A DNA stretch of 64,000 bases. It comes from Spisula solida. Lineage: Eukaryota > Mollusca > Bivalvia > Venerida > Mactridae. The notes under the pieces are model-generated. The model ran no database searches and was not told the origin of the DNA. It saw only the letters and a list, made by a program, of their open reading frames with translations. The translations under genes and the position numbers were made by a program. Below are positions 42,511-53,799 of the stretch, one piece after another; position 1 is the stretch's first letter; each line of letters starts with the position of its first letter. Where the stretch lies: positions 22,573,130 to 22,637,129 of the forward strand of contig OX365949.1 of the NCBI GenBank assembly GCA_947247005.1, read 5' to 3'.

Positions 42511-44370
42511 GCTACTTGTCATAAATAACAAAAACATTGTTGTCACCGACTTAAAATATTATACGCAAAAAAAGCCTACATTTTAGAAGTATAGCAAAAA
42601 TATTCATTGTCCTTAATAATTCTTAACCACAAGTACGGCACGGTGACGACAAAATAGATGCCACAAGAATTTAATAAAGCAAAGAATACGTGATGTAGAC
42701 CGTTATTTGTATGATCTTAGTTATTTTTATGTGGAAATTTCTGTAAAAATCAGACGTTGCACCATCGGGATAGGATACAGTCTGAAGCATACAATAAACA
42801 TGTAGATCTATAAAAGAGATGTTTAACAAGTAAACAGTAATTAAATCTAACTAGATCTATACTGCTCTGTAGGCCTACTGTGGTCGAAAAAATCTTCTTC
42901 TGAAATTTATGTCACCATGAATACATTTTTAAAACATATTTTGTAAATTACATTTATAAAAATGTCTGAAAATGCTATGCTAAATAAATAATTTTAAGTA
43001 TATCCTTTTTGAGCCGTGGCATTGATATGCCAGCCATTGCAGTAGAAGAAATTAACTAGCGTCTACAGAGTCTCAGGAGTCTGTGATTAAATCGGTCGTA
43101 ATTCAGAAGCATTGCGAGTTGCACGCTCTTAACTAGTGCAAATTTGCCAATCTGCCAGGACCAAGTCACTTCATTGTGATACACTATTTTGTAGACCGAG
43201 TTTTCACAATAGAATATCGTGGGTTCTTGTTTTATTGCTGCGAGAGGCACAGGCTTACACTCGTGTCCCCTCTCTCCCGATAGCACACCCGACACCCTGT
43301 TGTGTTACTGCCGGATGTGACACTATATTGTGTAAATTCTATAAGGAGTCTGTGCTATCATATCGTCGTGGCATCGGAAAAAAGATCAGCAATGATCGTC
43401 TGATAATAATCAAACATATAATAATACCGGAACTGGAACATGGGTGGAATGTAGTTAATGGATCTATCGTGCCATAACGACAGAACGAAACCTCACGAAG
43501 TCGGATACGAGGAAAGCACCAACAAAGGGTCAACTAAACCTACAGTATATAGAGTAGAACGGTATCTGTTATATCCTCATAATTATGTTTCAACATATTT
43601 TCCCCGGCTATTTTTGATACAGTCTGCCAGGGCCTCGTCGTGTTAGAAAGCACATACATGACAATCACATTCATTCATTGCCTTACTAACTACCTACTAC
43701 AGGTTAGCCTATCAGGTACATAAGAACTCTATAGCTGCACAGTTACTGTTAGAGCAAATTTCAAAATAATTCAAATAAAATAAAAATCTCAAAACATCGA
43801 AATTGTAAGGCTTTCTGTCGTTACTGAGTATAGATGCAAACAACATTTTGCAATCGATTCTGACCCGAGTGAAATTGTCAACGTCTTCCAAATGTTTGCT
43901 TAAATTTCACCGTCGTACATCAGAGGTCAGCCAAGTTGCCATCAGTCTCGGCGAAGAATGCGCTGGAGAGCGAGAATGCAGATTGTGGTATGTACACTTT
44001 TGCCATTTGCATCAGCCGTTCTCCATGAAAACTGGGCTTAGCGACAACAATAAGAAAATCACGTATTGTCAGAAAGACAATACTGTCAAGAACAGTTTCT
44101 GAAAATTTGAGCAAAATATAACACCCATTTACAAAGTTACAGACCTTAATACCAACCACTCCAGACGTCGCAAACGCCATTCGAATGTTATTTGACGTAA
44201 CCGGTTTTAAGCCATTTTCAATGTTTCTGTTGCCATAGCAACCACAATTTTGGTCGGAATCAAAATATGTTTGGACGTGCATTATCCCCTTATTGCTCCC
44301 TATCCACGGTCCATTCGTTACTCCTTTCGCCCAATACTTCATTAATTACTTCTTTCATTCTTTGTCATAT
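42511..44370. other. Spacer between the two SLC7 genes, no gene seen
   Basis: 43050-44350 is somewhat richer in GC and contains several open frames on both strands, but none has recognisable motifs or splice context. A segment at 43915-43980 ('catcagaggtcagccaag...gaagaatgcgctggagagcgagaatgc') resembles stretches near 47195-47300 and 53160-53235, so it is probably repeat-derived. Confidence 0.4.
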
Positions 44371-44485
44371 TAATTGCTCCTTTCATGTATACTCCTTTTA
44401 TGTATTGCATCATACTAGGAAGGAGTGCTTCATTCATTACTCCTTTCATGCTTGTTCCTTTTATGTATTGCATCATACTATGAAG
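44371..44485. repeat. ~66-bp direct duplication
   Basis: 'actcctttcatgYatactccttttatgtattgcatcatactaggaagg'-type sequence occurs twice in succession with about 90 percent identity. Confidence 0.75.
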
Positions 44486-46650
44486 GTGCCCATGAGCTAC
44501 TTGGGTCTCCTATTAGGAGCGTAGGAGCTACTGCGGCCATCTTGTAGGAGCATAGCTTGCTATATATATACATGTACTCATGTTTTGTCATCAGTTGTGA
44601 GATACGTACGTTCGGTGGAAATAAACAGACACATTTGGAGATATTGTGTGTTGCTCCTCGTTCTGTGAAATCCTCATTGCGTTTCAGTATCATATTTAAT
44701 ATTATACATGTACAAATGTATTCCTATTTTAATACTCATAGAACTGACATCAAAATCTAGCTTATAGAGAACAGTAGCCATTTTTTGTAACCATTAACCC
44801 TTCATGTTTCTCAAAATTTGCACTTTTCAGAAATTGGTCACCATAACAACGACAAAGTAGTAATTAAAAGATAGTTCATGAGAAAAATCAAATCTAAGAT
44901 ATTGTACTAAATTAGGCCTATCCAGTTACTTCAAATTAAATCACAGAATATGACAATTTTTCAAATTTCGGAGTATTTTCTAAAAGCCTATAACATCATT
45001 CATGTCAGTATTATTATAATGTAAAGCCTGAGTTTCTTTGAGAACGGCTCAATTTGATTCGGTCCCTGTTGGAAACATGGGAAAGTTGGGTGATAAATGA
45101 GTGTGTAACGTCGGTAAGTCGGTGTCCATGGCAGTAATCTCTTGTTGGTTGGCCGACCCGACTTAATAAACATTGACAATGTGAATCGGGTTCGAACACA
45201 GGCCACGACATACCAAATACATTTGTCAGAAGTGGTACTTGAGTAACAGCTGATTCCCCTTGAGACAGGATAAGGTGACAGCGGATACATATGACTGAAA
45301 TGCCGTTGACCAGTGGAACATTATTAAAACAAAATATGCTTGGATAAAACACTTTCCGGTTTCCCACAGCTTGAAATCGCCATGCAGTTGCCATTACCAT
45401 ACCCAGTGTATTTTTTTTACTTTCAAGTCAATATTTCAACAGTATTGGTCCAATATTTTTATTCGGCTTTAGTGCGAGGTCACTCGTCATTATGTTTTAT
45501 ACATTTACTATAGCCTGATACAAAGGCGACCGTAGCCGGCGCGATGTAGGCCCCGTTTTGTATTATATAGATACATGATACTTATTACTGAAATTTGTAA
45601 ATTATCGGATCTACCAGTGTCATCTCGTATGATACGCCCTCACAAGATTCATATTACAGTACGTATCATGAATTTTTCTATTTAAATGCCAAATTTGAAG
45701 TAATTTGAACGCTCGATAAACATTATATAGGCGTTTTTAACATGTATTCCTTATAATTATTATCAAAGGGAGCCAAGCAAGAACATAATAAAATACATAA
45801 CCAATGCTGTTACCTACCTTGTTAAACGAAAGCCCTCTAACGAGTGCAGAGGGGAGAGCCGTAACTAAGTTTTGGAACTTGTGGCTCGACCCTTTTACCC
45901 ATGTATTTAAAATGCATTTATAGAAATATTTGTAACGTTTGTGTATTTTGTTTGGGCAATAAAATATGTTTAAACTAAACGAGTGCAGTAGAACTTTCAT
46001 CTTTTATTCTTTTCTATTTGAAACTCTTCTCATTTTAACTGAACCGTCTCTATAGTACACTTTCATGTGTTTGTTTACAAATTATTTTACCTGTTTTCTT
46101 GCGACTCCAATTAACGTACAAGTCAACATAGATATAGACGAAGCTGCTGTATACTTTTCCATGTTTTCCACGCATTAGACTACGAAGCTAGCTGCTGTGG
46201 TACTTTTAGAAGAGTATGAGGCAAAATGCTGGTCGAACGTTCTGAACAAAAGTCCTACGTATGACTGGTGTGATTCACTTTTCTTCCTCTTCCACTGTCG
46301 ACGCAGGGCCGCATTAACGCAGCATACTCGTTTTCAGCAGGTAATCGCGTTGACAAAGATCTATAAATCTTAAAGCATGGTACGGTATTCTGGTGTTTTT
46401 GCTTAAATATACATTTGTAATTACGATCTATAGGGCATACGGAGTTTCATAGGTCTGTTAAAGTGTTCTAGATTTTTGTAATACTTGTATGAACCACGGC
46501 ATGAAATATTTTTAGAAAATAACAGTTTATAAATAAGCATTTATTTCACTGAACTGTACTATAAATTGTTGGTCTAGCTTTCTTTTGATATGTTTTAGTA
46601 GCTTAATTAACGCACTGCTGTTACATCTAATGTAAATATCATTCTGTAAA
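44486..46650. other. Spacer, no feature seen
   Basis: AT-rich sequence between the divergent SLC7 genes. Nothing recognised. Confidence 0.35.
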
Positions 46651-46654
46651 TGTT

Positions 46655-46780
46655 ATATTTGTTCACATTTGTTGTAAATTGTATGTACATATATATTGAG
46701 GCTCACAGGTAAGACTGGCTTTGCCAACTGTGTTGCCTCATTAAATAAAGTCTTTATTATTATTATTATTATTATTTTCT
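46655..46780 (+). repeat. Retroposon 3' end with (ATT)n tail
   Basis: 'gaggctcacaggtaagactggctttgcc', then 'cctcattaaataaagtctttattatt' and an (ATT) microsatellite, looks like the 3' terminus of a SINE or LINE with a simple-repeat tail. The family is not identified. Confidence 0.45.
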
Positions 46781-48185
46781 CGTTAATTATACATTGATCA
46801 CCCCTCACTAGTCTAGAAAATCGAAAGACAAACAAAAACAACTTTAAAATCAAATTTCGATTAAAGAATTTTGTCGAGAACAGCTCTACATTTTGTTCAG
46901 TAAACTAAACATGTCGCTGGGTAGCATTACATTTTGTTTAATGTCTCATTTGAAACAGTGCGGCAATTGTATTAGAGGGCTGGGGCGAAGTCATACCCCC
47001 CAATGTCTGACAGCCTCTGATTATAAATATTATAGCCCACCCCCAATAATTCAGACCGCATGCATATTTTTACAGAGTTATGATCTAGAAATTAATTCAT
47101 ACGAGTTTGCAAGATCAAGGTCCTATATTGCTCTTTGTCAATCTAATGTTAATTAGATAACTCTGACTGACCCCTACCAATCCTCGTACACCAGAGGTTA
47201 GCCAATTTTCTGTAATTCTGTTGACAGACCCAAGAATACGAGGCATATTGTTATATGATCTTTGGTCAGACTGAGGAAAGTACGCTGGTAGACGAGAATG
47301 ACCCTCCCATACATGTCTTAGAAATTACTTGTGCCAGAACAACTTGGTTTTAAAAAAGCCATTGTTTAAAAAACACTTCATGGGAACAGGTTACAAAATC
47401 ATGCCCACAGTAGTCTAGCTACTTGTTCATTGTAGCCTATGAAGATCTAACTCAGTTATTTAGACACATGTTCACTTTTATAACAATAGGCACATGGTTT
47501 CAAATGATCTAAAAGTACCTTCAAATGATCTGAATGTATCCTAAATATAGACTCTCTATATTGAGTACACTAAAATAATTTGAAACCAAGTACCTATGAT
47601 TAATTCATGCCAGTGGGGTTCCCACAGTCCCCCCCCCTCCAATGTTAGAAACACGTCTACGCCCTTGCACTCGGTTAGCATCGATAAGTGCTCCGTTTCA
47701 ACACCTGTAAGACACGTGCCAGTCGTCTCTTGGTATAAAATTTATTGAGTCATTGAATGTTTAATACATTCATAATTATTGTGTACACATGTGCAATTCG
47801 CTAAAAAACTGCATGCTTTTCACGACTCAATGATGCTCTTCTTGCGTCATGCTAGCGGGTTAGCAACCACAGGCACGTGTAAGTTCAAGGCCACTGTCAT
47901 ACTATGGGTTCAATAGTATCTAAGCGTGGGAAATATAGTAAAGTTGCATCACCCAACTTTTATGAATGAATGGTTGTGTTTACTACGATACGTAGCGCTA
48001 TGGCAACGGACCGCCCCTAATGATTTCATCTGTGTGATTGAGCGTCTACAACCTCACATGTATAACATTATTTTAACGAAATAATACCAGAGTGAACTAC
48101 ACTGAGTCAGAAAAGGTACCGAAAATTATAAATCTGTGTGTTTTCTGCGACTTTACCTTCCCTCATCCATTAATGAACTAATCCA
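46781..48185. other. Spacer upstream of the second SLC7 gene, no gene seen
   Basis: It includes a segment at 47190-47300 resembling repeat pieces at 43915 and 53160. The last few hundred bases become richer in CpG towards the start of the second SLC7 gene. Confidence 0.35.
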
Positions 48186-48191
48186 ATATCG

Positions 48192-48214
48192 ACTACGTCA
48201 CGCGCATGCGCAGT
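48192..48214 (+). promoter_or_regulatory. Candidate promoter with NRF-1-type palindrome
   Basis: GCGCATGCGC at 48202-48211 (followed by A) fits the NRF-1 consensus core. It is preceded by TACGTCA, a CRE-like half site, at 48194-48200. It lies about 90 bp upstream of the preferred ATG. Confidence 0.45.
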
Positions 48215-48301
48215 GTCTACCAAAACAATGTGCTACTTTTGATCACAGTTAAGATTTGGTTTGGACAGTTGGTATCATACAGCGATTCTGTACGCTGTAA
48301 A

Positions 48302-48499
48302 ATGAGTTCTACAGAGGTGAAGAATCGGAACCCTAGTGGACAGGCGTCGAGTAATGGAACTTCTAGCGCTGAACAAGATGATACGGTTCGATTGAAGCGG
48401 ACAATTACCCTGTTTAATGGGGTTGGCATTATCGTTGGGTCCATAATTGGTTCTGGCATTTTTGTGTCTCCACGAGGGGTTTTGGAAGGAGCCGGCTCG
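48302..48499 (+). CDS. Second SLC7-family transporter gene, first coding exon only
   Basis: 66 codons begin at ATG 48302 (A at -3) and end at the donor TCG|gtgagt after 48499 in phase 0. The Ser/Asn-rich N-terminus is followed by [18 protein letters not shown], then [17 protein letters not shown], which is helix 1 of SLC7 light subunits with the GSGIF substrate loop. [18 protein letters not shown] reads closer to LAT/y+LAT members than the neighbouring gene does. An in-frame ATG at 48206 would add 32 residues, but it has a poor context and lies inside the NRF-1-like site. No later exon was recognised up to 64000, so intron 1 probably exceeds 15 kb. Confidence 0.88.
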
Positions 48500-49766
48500 G
48501 TGAGTAAACTTTGATTTTATTTGGAACCATGTTGGTCATTGATCAGAATAAGCCAATCTGATACAGTTGTCTGTTAAGGTTGGCATATTGTACATAAGTT
48601 GTTTACATGTATTTATTGTCCTACAGGATTGTGATTTTACTGAATTACTAAGCAAATTACTTTTGATTTAATTGTCATAATTGATAAACTGATTCATCTT
48701 TCGAAGTTTCACCCATGGATCAAGCTGGCTTTTTTCAGGGAGCTATAGCACTCAGCCTCTTGTTGCTTTGGGTCTTGCTGAACGACCAAACTTTGATCTG
48801 ACAATCACATACCAGGGGCGTAGCCAGGCTACAGTAGAGTTGATGTTACGCGCACAAGTTCAAGGTTAGGGGTTCTCATGATTGTGAAACTTTGGCCATA
48901 TTTATATTTTTACTTTTTAAATTATGTTATGCACATGGGAACATCTGACATACACTGGTTTTGATATATATTCATACTACATAAGATTACGTCACATTTT
49001 GCCCCGTCCCCAAGTTTTTTTCGTGGAATTGAGGCCTGGATCCACACATCTTGCTGAGCTGCACCATATTGTGCAATATATATACTAGTAATGTATGCTA
49101 AATTACTTAGTGGTAAGTCAGCTAATGGAGCTTCGTACTGCTGGCAGTTCTACTTCTAATAATATTTTTCTTCAAGTGGGTTATCGATCCTTTCAATGTT
49201 GGTTCAAACACCTGGATGAGCAGAGTGTACTTAAACTCCGGGTAAAATCTTGGTTTGGAAGAAGTCCTGCAAGTCTTTGATGAATTATTTAATGATATTT
49301 ATAATAAAATGGTTATATTCTTTATAAGTTTGGTAACATCAGTGGGTCACATGTACTGTGACAAATATTTTCTATAACACTTTACGAGGTGACCTGTAGA
49401 GGTCAGCTGGAAGACTTAGCACCATGCTAGTATGGGAGGGTCAAATTAAAAACAGTACTAACATGACAGTATATCATTTTGATGGCAGTTATTAACAATC
49501 ATCATGCTAAAAGTAAAACACTAATCATTTTTATTATAATATTCATATTGAAATTGGTTTTAAACATAGATTAAGATAACTTGTCTAGATTGGGTGCTCT
49601 GATTGTCATACTTGTCTCATCTTGCTGAGTGTTGTGTACTTGTACACGATACTTAATTTGCGCGGTACTCAACTGGAACATAACTGCTATTCTGAACCTA
49701 GTATGAAATGTTTTATCTTATTAATTGACTAAAGCGTATGTATGGATGCATGTTTGTGTTGTTACA
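48500..49766 (+). other. Intron 1 of the second SLC7 gene (start)
   Basis: AT-rich intronic sequence after the donor at 48500. No exon or element recognised before the family A copy at 49767. Confidence 0.45.
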
Positions 49767-50015
49767 CAGGACCGGACCGGTCTCAATTTTCCTGATTTAT
49801 CCGTAATTCCGGATTTATCATTTCTGAAAGAGCATTTTTTAAGGCTTCTGACAAAAATAAAAGTTATTTGATAAAGAATTTCTCAAGAAATGGCAAAGCA
49901 ATGGTGAAATGAATCTGCTCTAAGAATTATTTTTAATACAAACGAGTTTATTATGGAAACAATGTCATTGAAGACCTCTTGTTTGGCTGCATACAATTTT
50001 CCTGATTTGGCCCTG
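49767..50015 (-). mobile_element. Family A small transposon, minus orientation
   Basis: The interior is the reverse complement of the family. The ends are decayed (CAGGACCGG / GGCCCTG). TTACA is duplicated at 49762-49766 and 50016-50020. Confidence 0.85.
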
Positions 50016-50020
50016 TTACA

Positions 50021-52690
50021 TCAATGTGGACTGTCATGAAAATTGGTCAGCCAATTATGTCATCCACAGGAAATTGTTATTATATATTTCCTCATTCAAT
50101 ATATGATTATCAACAAATGTTACAAAATTTCGTATCTGCTATAAGTTGTCCTGGTGAAATCCAAGACTATATATGGAATGCATATTTTGGTGGAGAATTA
50201 GCCCATTACTTCTGTTGAGAATTTTCTCTTATATAGAGAGTTTATCCGTTTTAGTTTTAAACTTAAGCTTATGGCAAACAAACAGACTGCATCTTATTTC
50301 CTGCATTGGGGATTATGCCTGAAGTCAATAAAACTCGCTAATGTTAAATAAATAACATAAAGTTAATGAAATTTAGGAAAACAGCATTTCATCACATATG
50401 TTGTATAGATCTATGGAGTAAAGGGTTAAGCCAGGTATGGTACCCTGTTAATGTTTAAGCCTTTCATGAGTGATACATCATCCTGGACTCTGGAGCTTCA
50501 GACTTATAACCCTTTGAGTAGAATTAGTACTTTGTGTAAAACATTTTTGTTGGCCTGTATTGTGATTATTGACATTCTCTGTCAGTATGGTCGTATGGTA
50601 TCCTCTTCAGTTATCCCTGGCAGCCATGCCCTGTTTGACATCCTGTCGGCTCTAACACCAAGAAACAAAAGATTAGTGTTGGTTCATTGCTAACTAATTA
50701 TTGTTCATAGTTCATTAACTCAGGTGTTGCTAGGTGCTATGACACATTAAACCTCGTTGTTCATGTTTGCCCTTTGAAACCACAGCTGTGGAATGTGTTG
50801 TTGTTCAGTCTGCAACATTGTTGTTTTGAGTCTGGTTATATGGTGTTACGTTTTTTGCTTTGATCTTTGAAAGTATGTTGGAACTGTTTTTTAGTGTGCT
50901 GTTCCAAAAAATAGCTGTAACGTAGTTGGAAATTCCCTGGGGGATATATATTATAACGGTATCCATGATTACATGTCAATAATGTAAAATGAGTCAATAT
51001 TGGTACATTACTATAAAATTATTATAATGAATGGAGTTCTAAAATTATATACTAAAATTATATACGGTATATTGGATATTTATCATATAAATGCCTGTAT
51101 TATATATCGGTATATATTCTAATCATCAGCTGTCATATATATGATATATATATAAAAAATCTGCTTTTTAATAATATATGGCTACTGGTAATTTTGGTGA
51201 AAAAAAACCCCCAGTAAATTAAATTTATAAAATCATTTTATTATTTACTTTCAATTGATCATGGAGATTTTCAGTGAAAATAACATTGAAATTACCACTT
51301 TGTTATTTTCACTGTTTTAGAAGCTGGTTCCATTATCATGAAGAAAAAGAAACGCATATATAAAAAAACAGAAAATTTGTTGATTTTTGGTGTATGATCA
51401 ATTTGATTTCACTTGTGATCACAGAAAATTAAATTTTTACTTGTGGCTACGCAACTTGTGAAAATATTGACTTTCTGTGATCACTCGGTGAAATAAAATT
51501 CAATCTTACACCAAAATCAACAAATATCCTCTTTATAATTTGAATAATTCTTTTAATGATTGAACAATTGTGGGGAGTATTGAAAATATTGTTATGTTAC
51601 ACTGGTTGTATGTATACCGTACATGTATTTTAAAAGTATACTGATTATCTTCATCAACAGTAACATAAGCCCTGAAACAGTATGCATTTTAATAATGACT
51701 GTAATAAACAGTATCAATTTAATGGCTGGTGAATATATATAGTTGTTAAATGAACTGTTAATGTACTGTCCAATTCACATTAAAAGTTAAAATCGTGTTT
51801 CACCTGCTGTAAATGGCCGTGTTTTTACCGCTGTAGGGAGATGTTGTGGTGAATGTTTTATCTGGTATATCTGATGCAATCTCTGTCGACAGTGATTTTG
51901 TTTGATGTTGGACAAGATAACCGCATGTCGTTTTGTTGCATCATATCTTGTCGTGCTTCCCTCGTGCACCAAACATGCTTGCAAACAATGTTCTTCTTGC
52001 TTTTTTTGCCATTTAAAATGTATCAGACTTTTTTGTGGATGATGAGTCAGGTACGTACATGAATATGTGCAGTCTTTTTTGTACCAAGAATGAGTTTAAG
52101 ATCTAATACATTCATCAATATAAAGTACCGTCTTGCATAATTTAGTGGTCGTTAATTTGTGAAGCGAGTTTTGCTTCACTTTGTTCCCAAATAAAACTTG
52201 CATTAAATGTGAATGAAGACAAAAAGTAACAGAGAAGTTGCCCACAACTAATGAGTGCTTACATAACTCCGCTTTTTACTTACATACTGTCTAGAAGGAA
52301 CCCTGTGTAGGGATGTCTTGTCTTAAATGCATCCAGCCAACAAGTTTATTATAAACATATAAACAGATTATTTGAGATACCTACAAGTACAATTTCTCAC
52401 CGCCTAAAAACACTATGGATGTTTTTACGGTTAGTTCGGAATCTTGCATAAACTATTTTTTGTGGCTTCGCACTTGCTACAGACAAAAAACCTGTAAGAA
52501 TAATTGTTGAGAATGGGTATTACTAGACTGTTCAGTGAACTTCAGAGCAATAAATATGATAAAAAAGGGTTTACCTTTCTTTTAAGATGTCATTGGTATT
52601 TATGTTTAATTAACAACCAATAACTTTAAATTATGGTGAATCAGCTCATTTTTAGAATAAGCTCGTTTTGTTGATGATGTATGTTACCAA
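50021..52690. other. Intronic/AT-rich stretch, no feature seen
   Basis: It includes a run of palindromic 'atatat' sequence near 51060-51180 and an inverted 'gaaaatttg..tgattttggtgta' / 'tacaccaaaatcaacaaat' pair at about 51370-51530. No exon. Confidence 0.4.
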
Positions 52691-52695
52691 AAAAT

Positions 52696-52786
52696 CAGGG
52701 GTGTCAATATTCCGGAATTAATCCGTAATTCCGTATTTCCGCATACGACTTTCCTGTTTTTTAATTTGGCCTTGTTGACACCCCTG
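52696..52786 (-). mobile_element. Family A small transposon, internally deleted
   Basis: Only 91 bp remain, with intact CAGGGGTGTCAATATTCC and GTTGACACCCCTG ends and a poly-A pentamer at each flank. The central ~170 bp are missing. Confidence 0.85.
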
Positions 52787-52912
52787 AAAAATATATTGAA
52801 AGGCATTTTCATTGATATACTTTGTTCATATTTCAAAATTTGTCATTATTACATAATATCTGTCAGTAAAAAATATACTGGTTGTTTTTTATGTGTATAT
52901 TGTGGAGATATT

Positions 52913-53150
52913 GACCTGATCCTCATCTTTAAGTTTATGCATGAATATATTAATTACAATGTTTCCTGAAGCAAATCGTGCAATATGGGTCCTTTAGATT
53001 TTTTAACACCTCGAGCGTCTTCGTGATACTTGTTACTACCCACTTCTGAAAATATATATCCGTGGTTATAAATAAAGACAAGAAGTCCGCTGTTAAATTA
53101 TGCTTATAGAACTAAGAAGGTCGAGGAACAGTTCAAATTCTCCATACTAT
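52913..53150 (+). repeat. Dispersed repeat, partner of 10073-10304
   Basis: The same ordered blocks as the 10-kb copy: 'atgcatgaatatatta', 'aaatcgtgca', 'cgagcgtcttcgtga', 'gctgttaaattatgct', 'caaattctcc'. Confidence 0.6.
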
Positions 53151-53443
53151 ACCATCCACATACATCAGTGGTTAGTCAAGTTCCCAGACTACCATGATAC
53201 CACAGGTGAAGAATACTCTGGTGAACGAGAATGTACTATACATCCAGTCCATTATAGTGTTTAAACATGATTAAAGTGGAACTCATAAATATTCTGTGCT
53301 TTTCAAGATTCTTGTTTTTTTCTTTTAGGAAGTCAAAACAAATGTCATTCTTGTGGTAAAACAACGAAAACGTACAAAGATTGGAATAATGAGTACCAAT
53401 TCCAATGTCTCACATAATATATTATACAGCCTGTTATACTGTC

Positions 53444-53792
53444 CAGTTTAGCAATACCATGTGACTTTTTGCTACAGCTACAAGAAGAAATTTGTAAGGG
53501 TTCAATTATTTGCTTTCCGTGAAATATATAATCTTTTTCAGCGGCTGTGCCGTTTTGTCCATTACCCTGTGAAACTGTGGAGCATGTAAATTTCACAGGG
53601 TAATGGATGAATCAGTAAAGCACTGCTGAAAAAGATTTATATTTCATGGAAAGCAAATAATTGTCACCTTAGGGTGGCGTATATTTCATAGAAATCTATG
53701 AAGAAATAAAATACTTATAACTATTTTATTTTTCTATGTTTACAAATTTCTTCTTGTAACTGTAGCAAAAGTCATGTGGTTTTGCTACACTG
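53444..53792. mobile_element. Foldback small transposon, family B copy 2
   Basis: 349 bp, nearly self-complementary. It runs from CAGTTTAGCAATACCATGTG to CATGTGGTTTTGCTACACTG, with inner arms 'tacaagaagaaatttgt' / 'acaaatttcttcttgta' and a 'taccctgtgaaac' / 'tttcacagggta' core. CTGTC flanks both ends (53439-53443, 53793-53797). Confidence 0.87.
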
Positions 53793-53799
53793 CTGTCAT

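Noticed and set aside
43056..43477. Cluster of overlapping 60-113 codon frames on both strands
   Set aside because: Opposing frames of similar length in a locally GC-richer region, with no motif or splice signal to choose one.
43920..44342. 140-codon open frame on the minus strand between the SLC7 genes
   Set aside because: No recognisable domain, and it overlaps repeat-like sequence shared with 47.2 and 53.2 kb.
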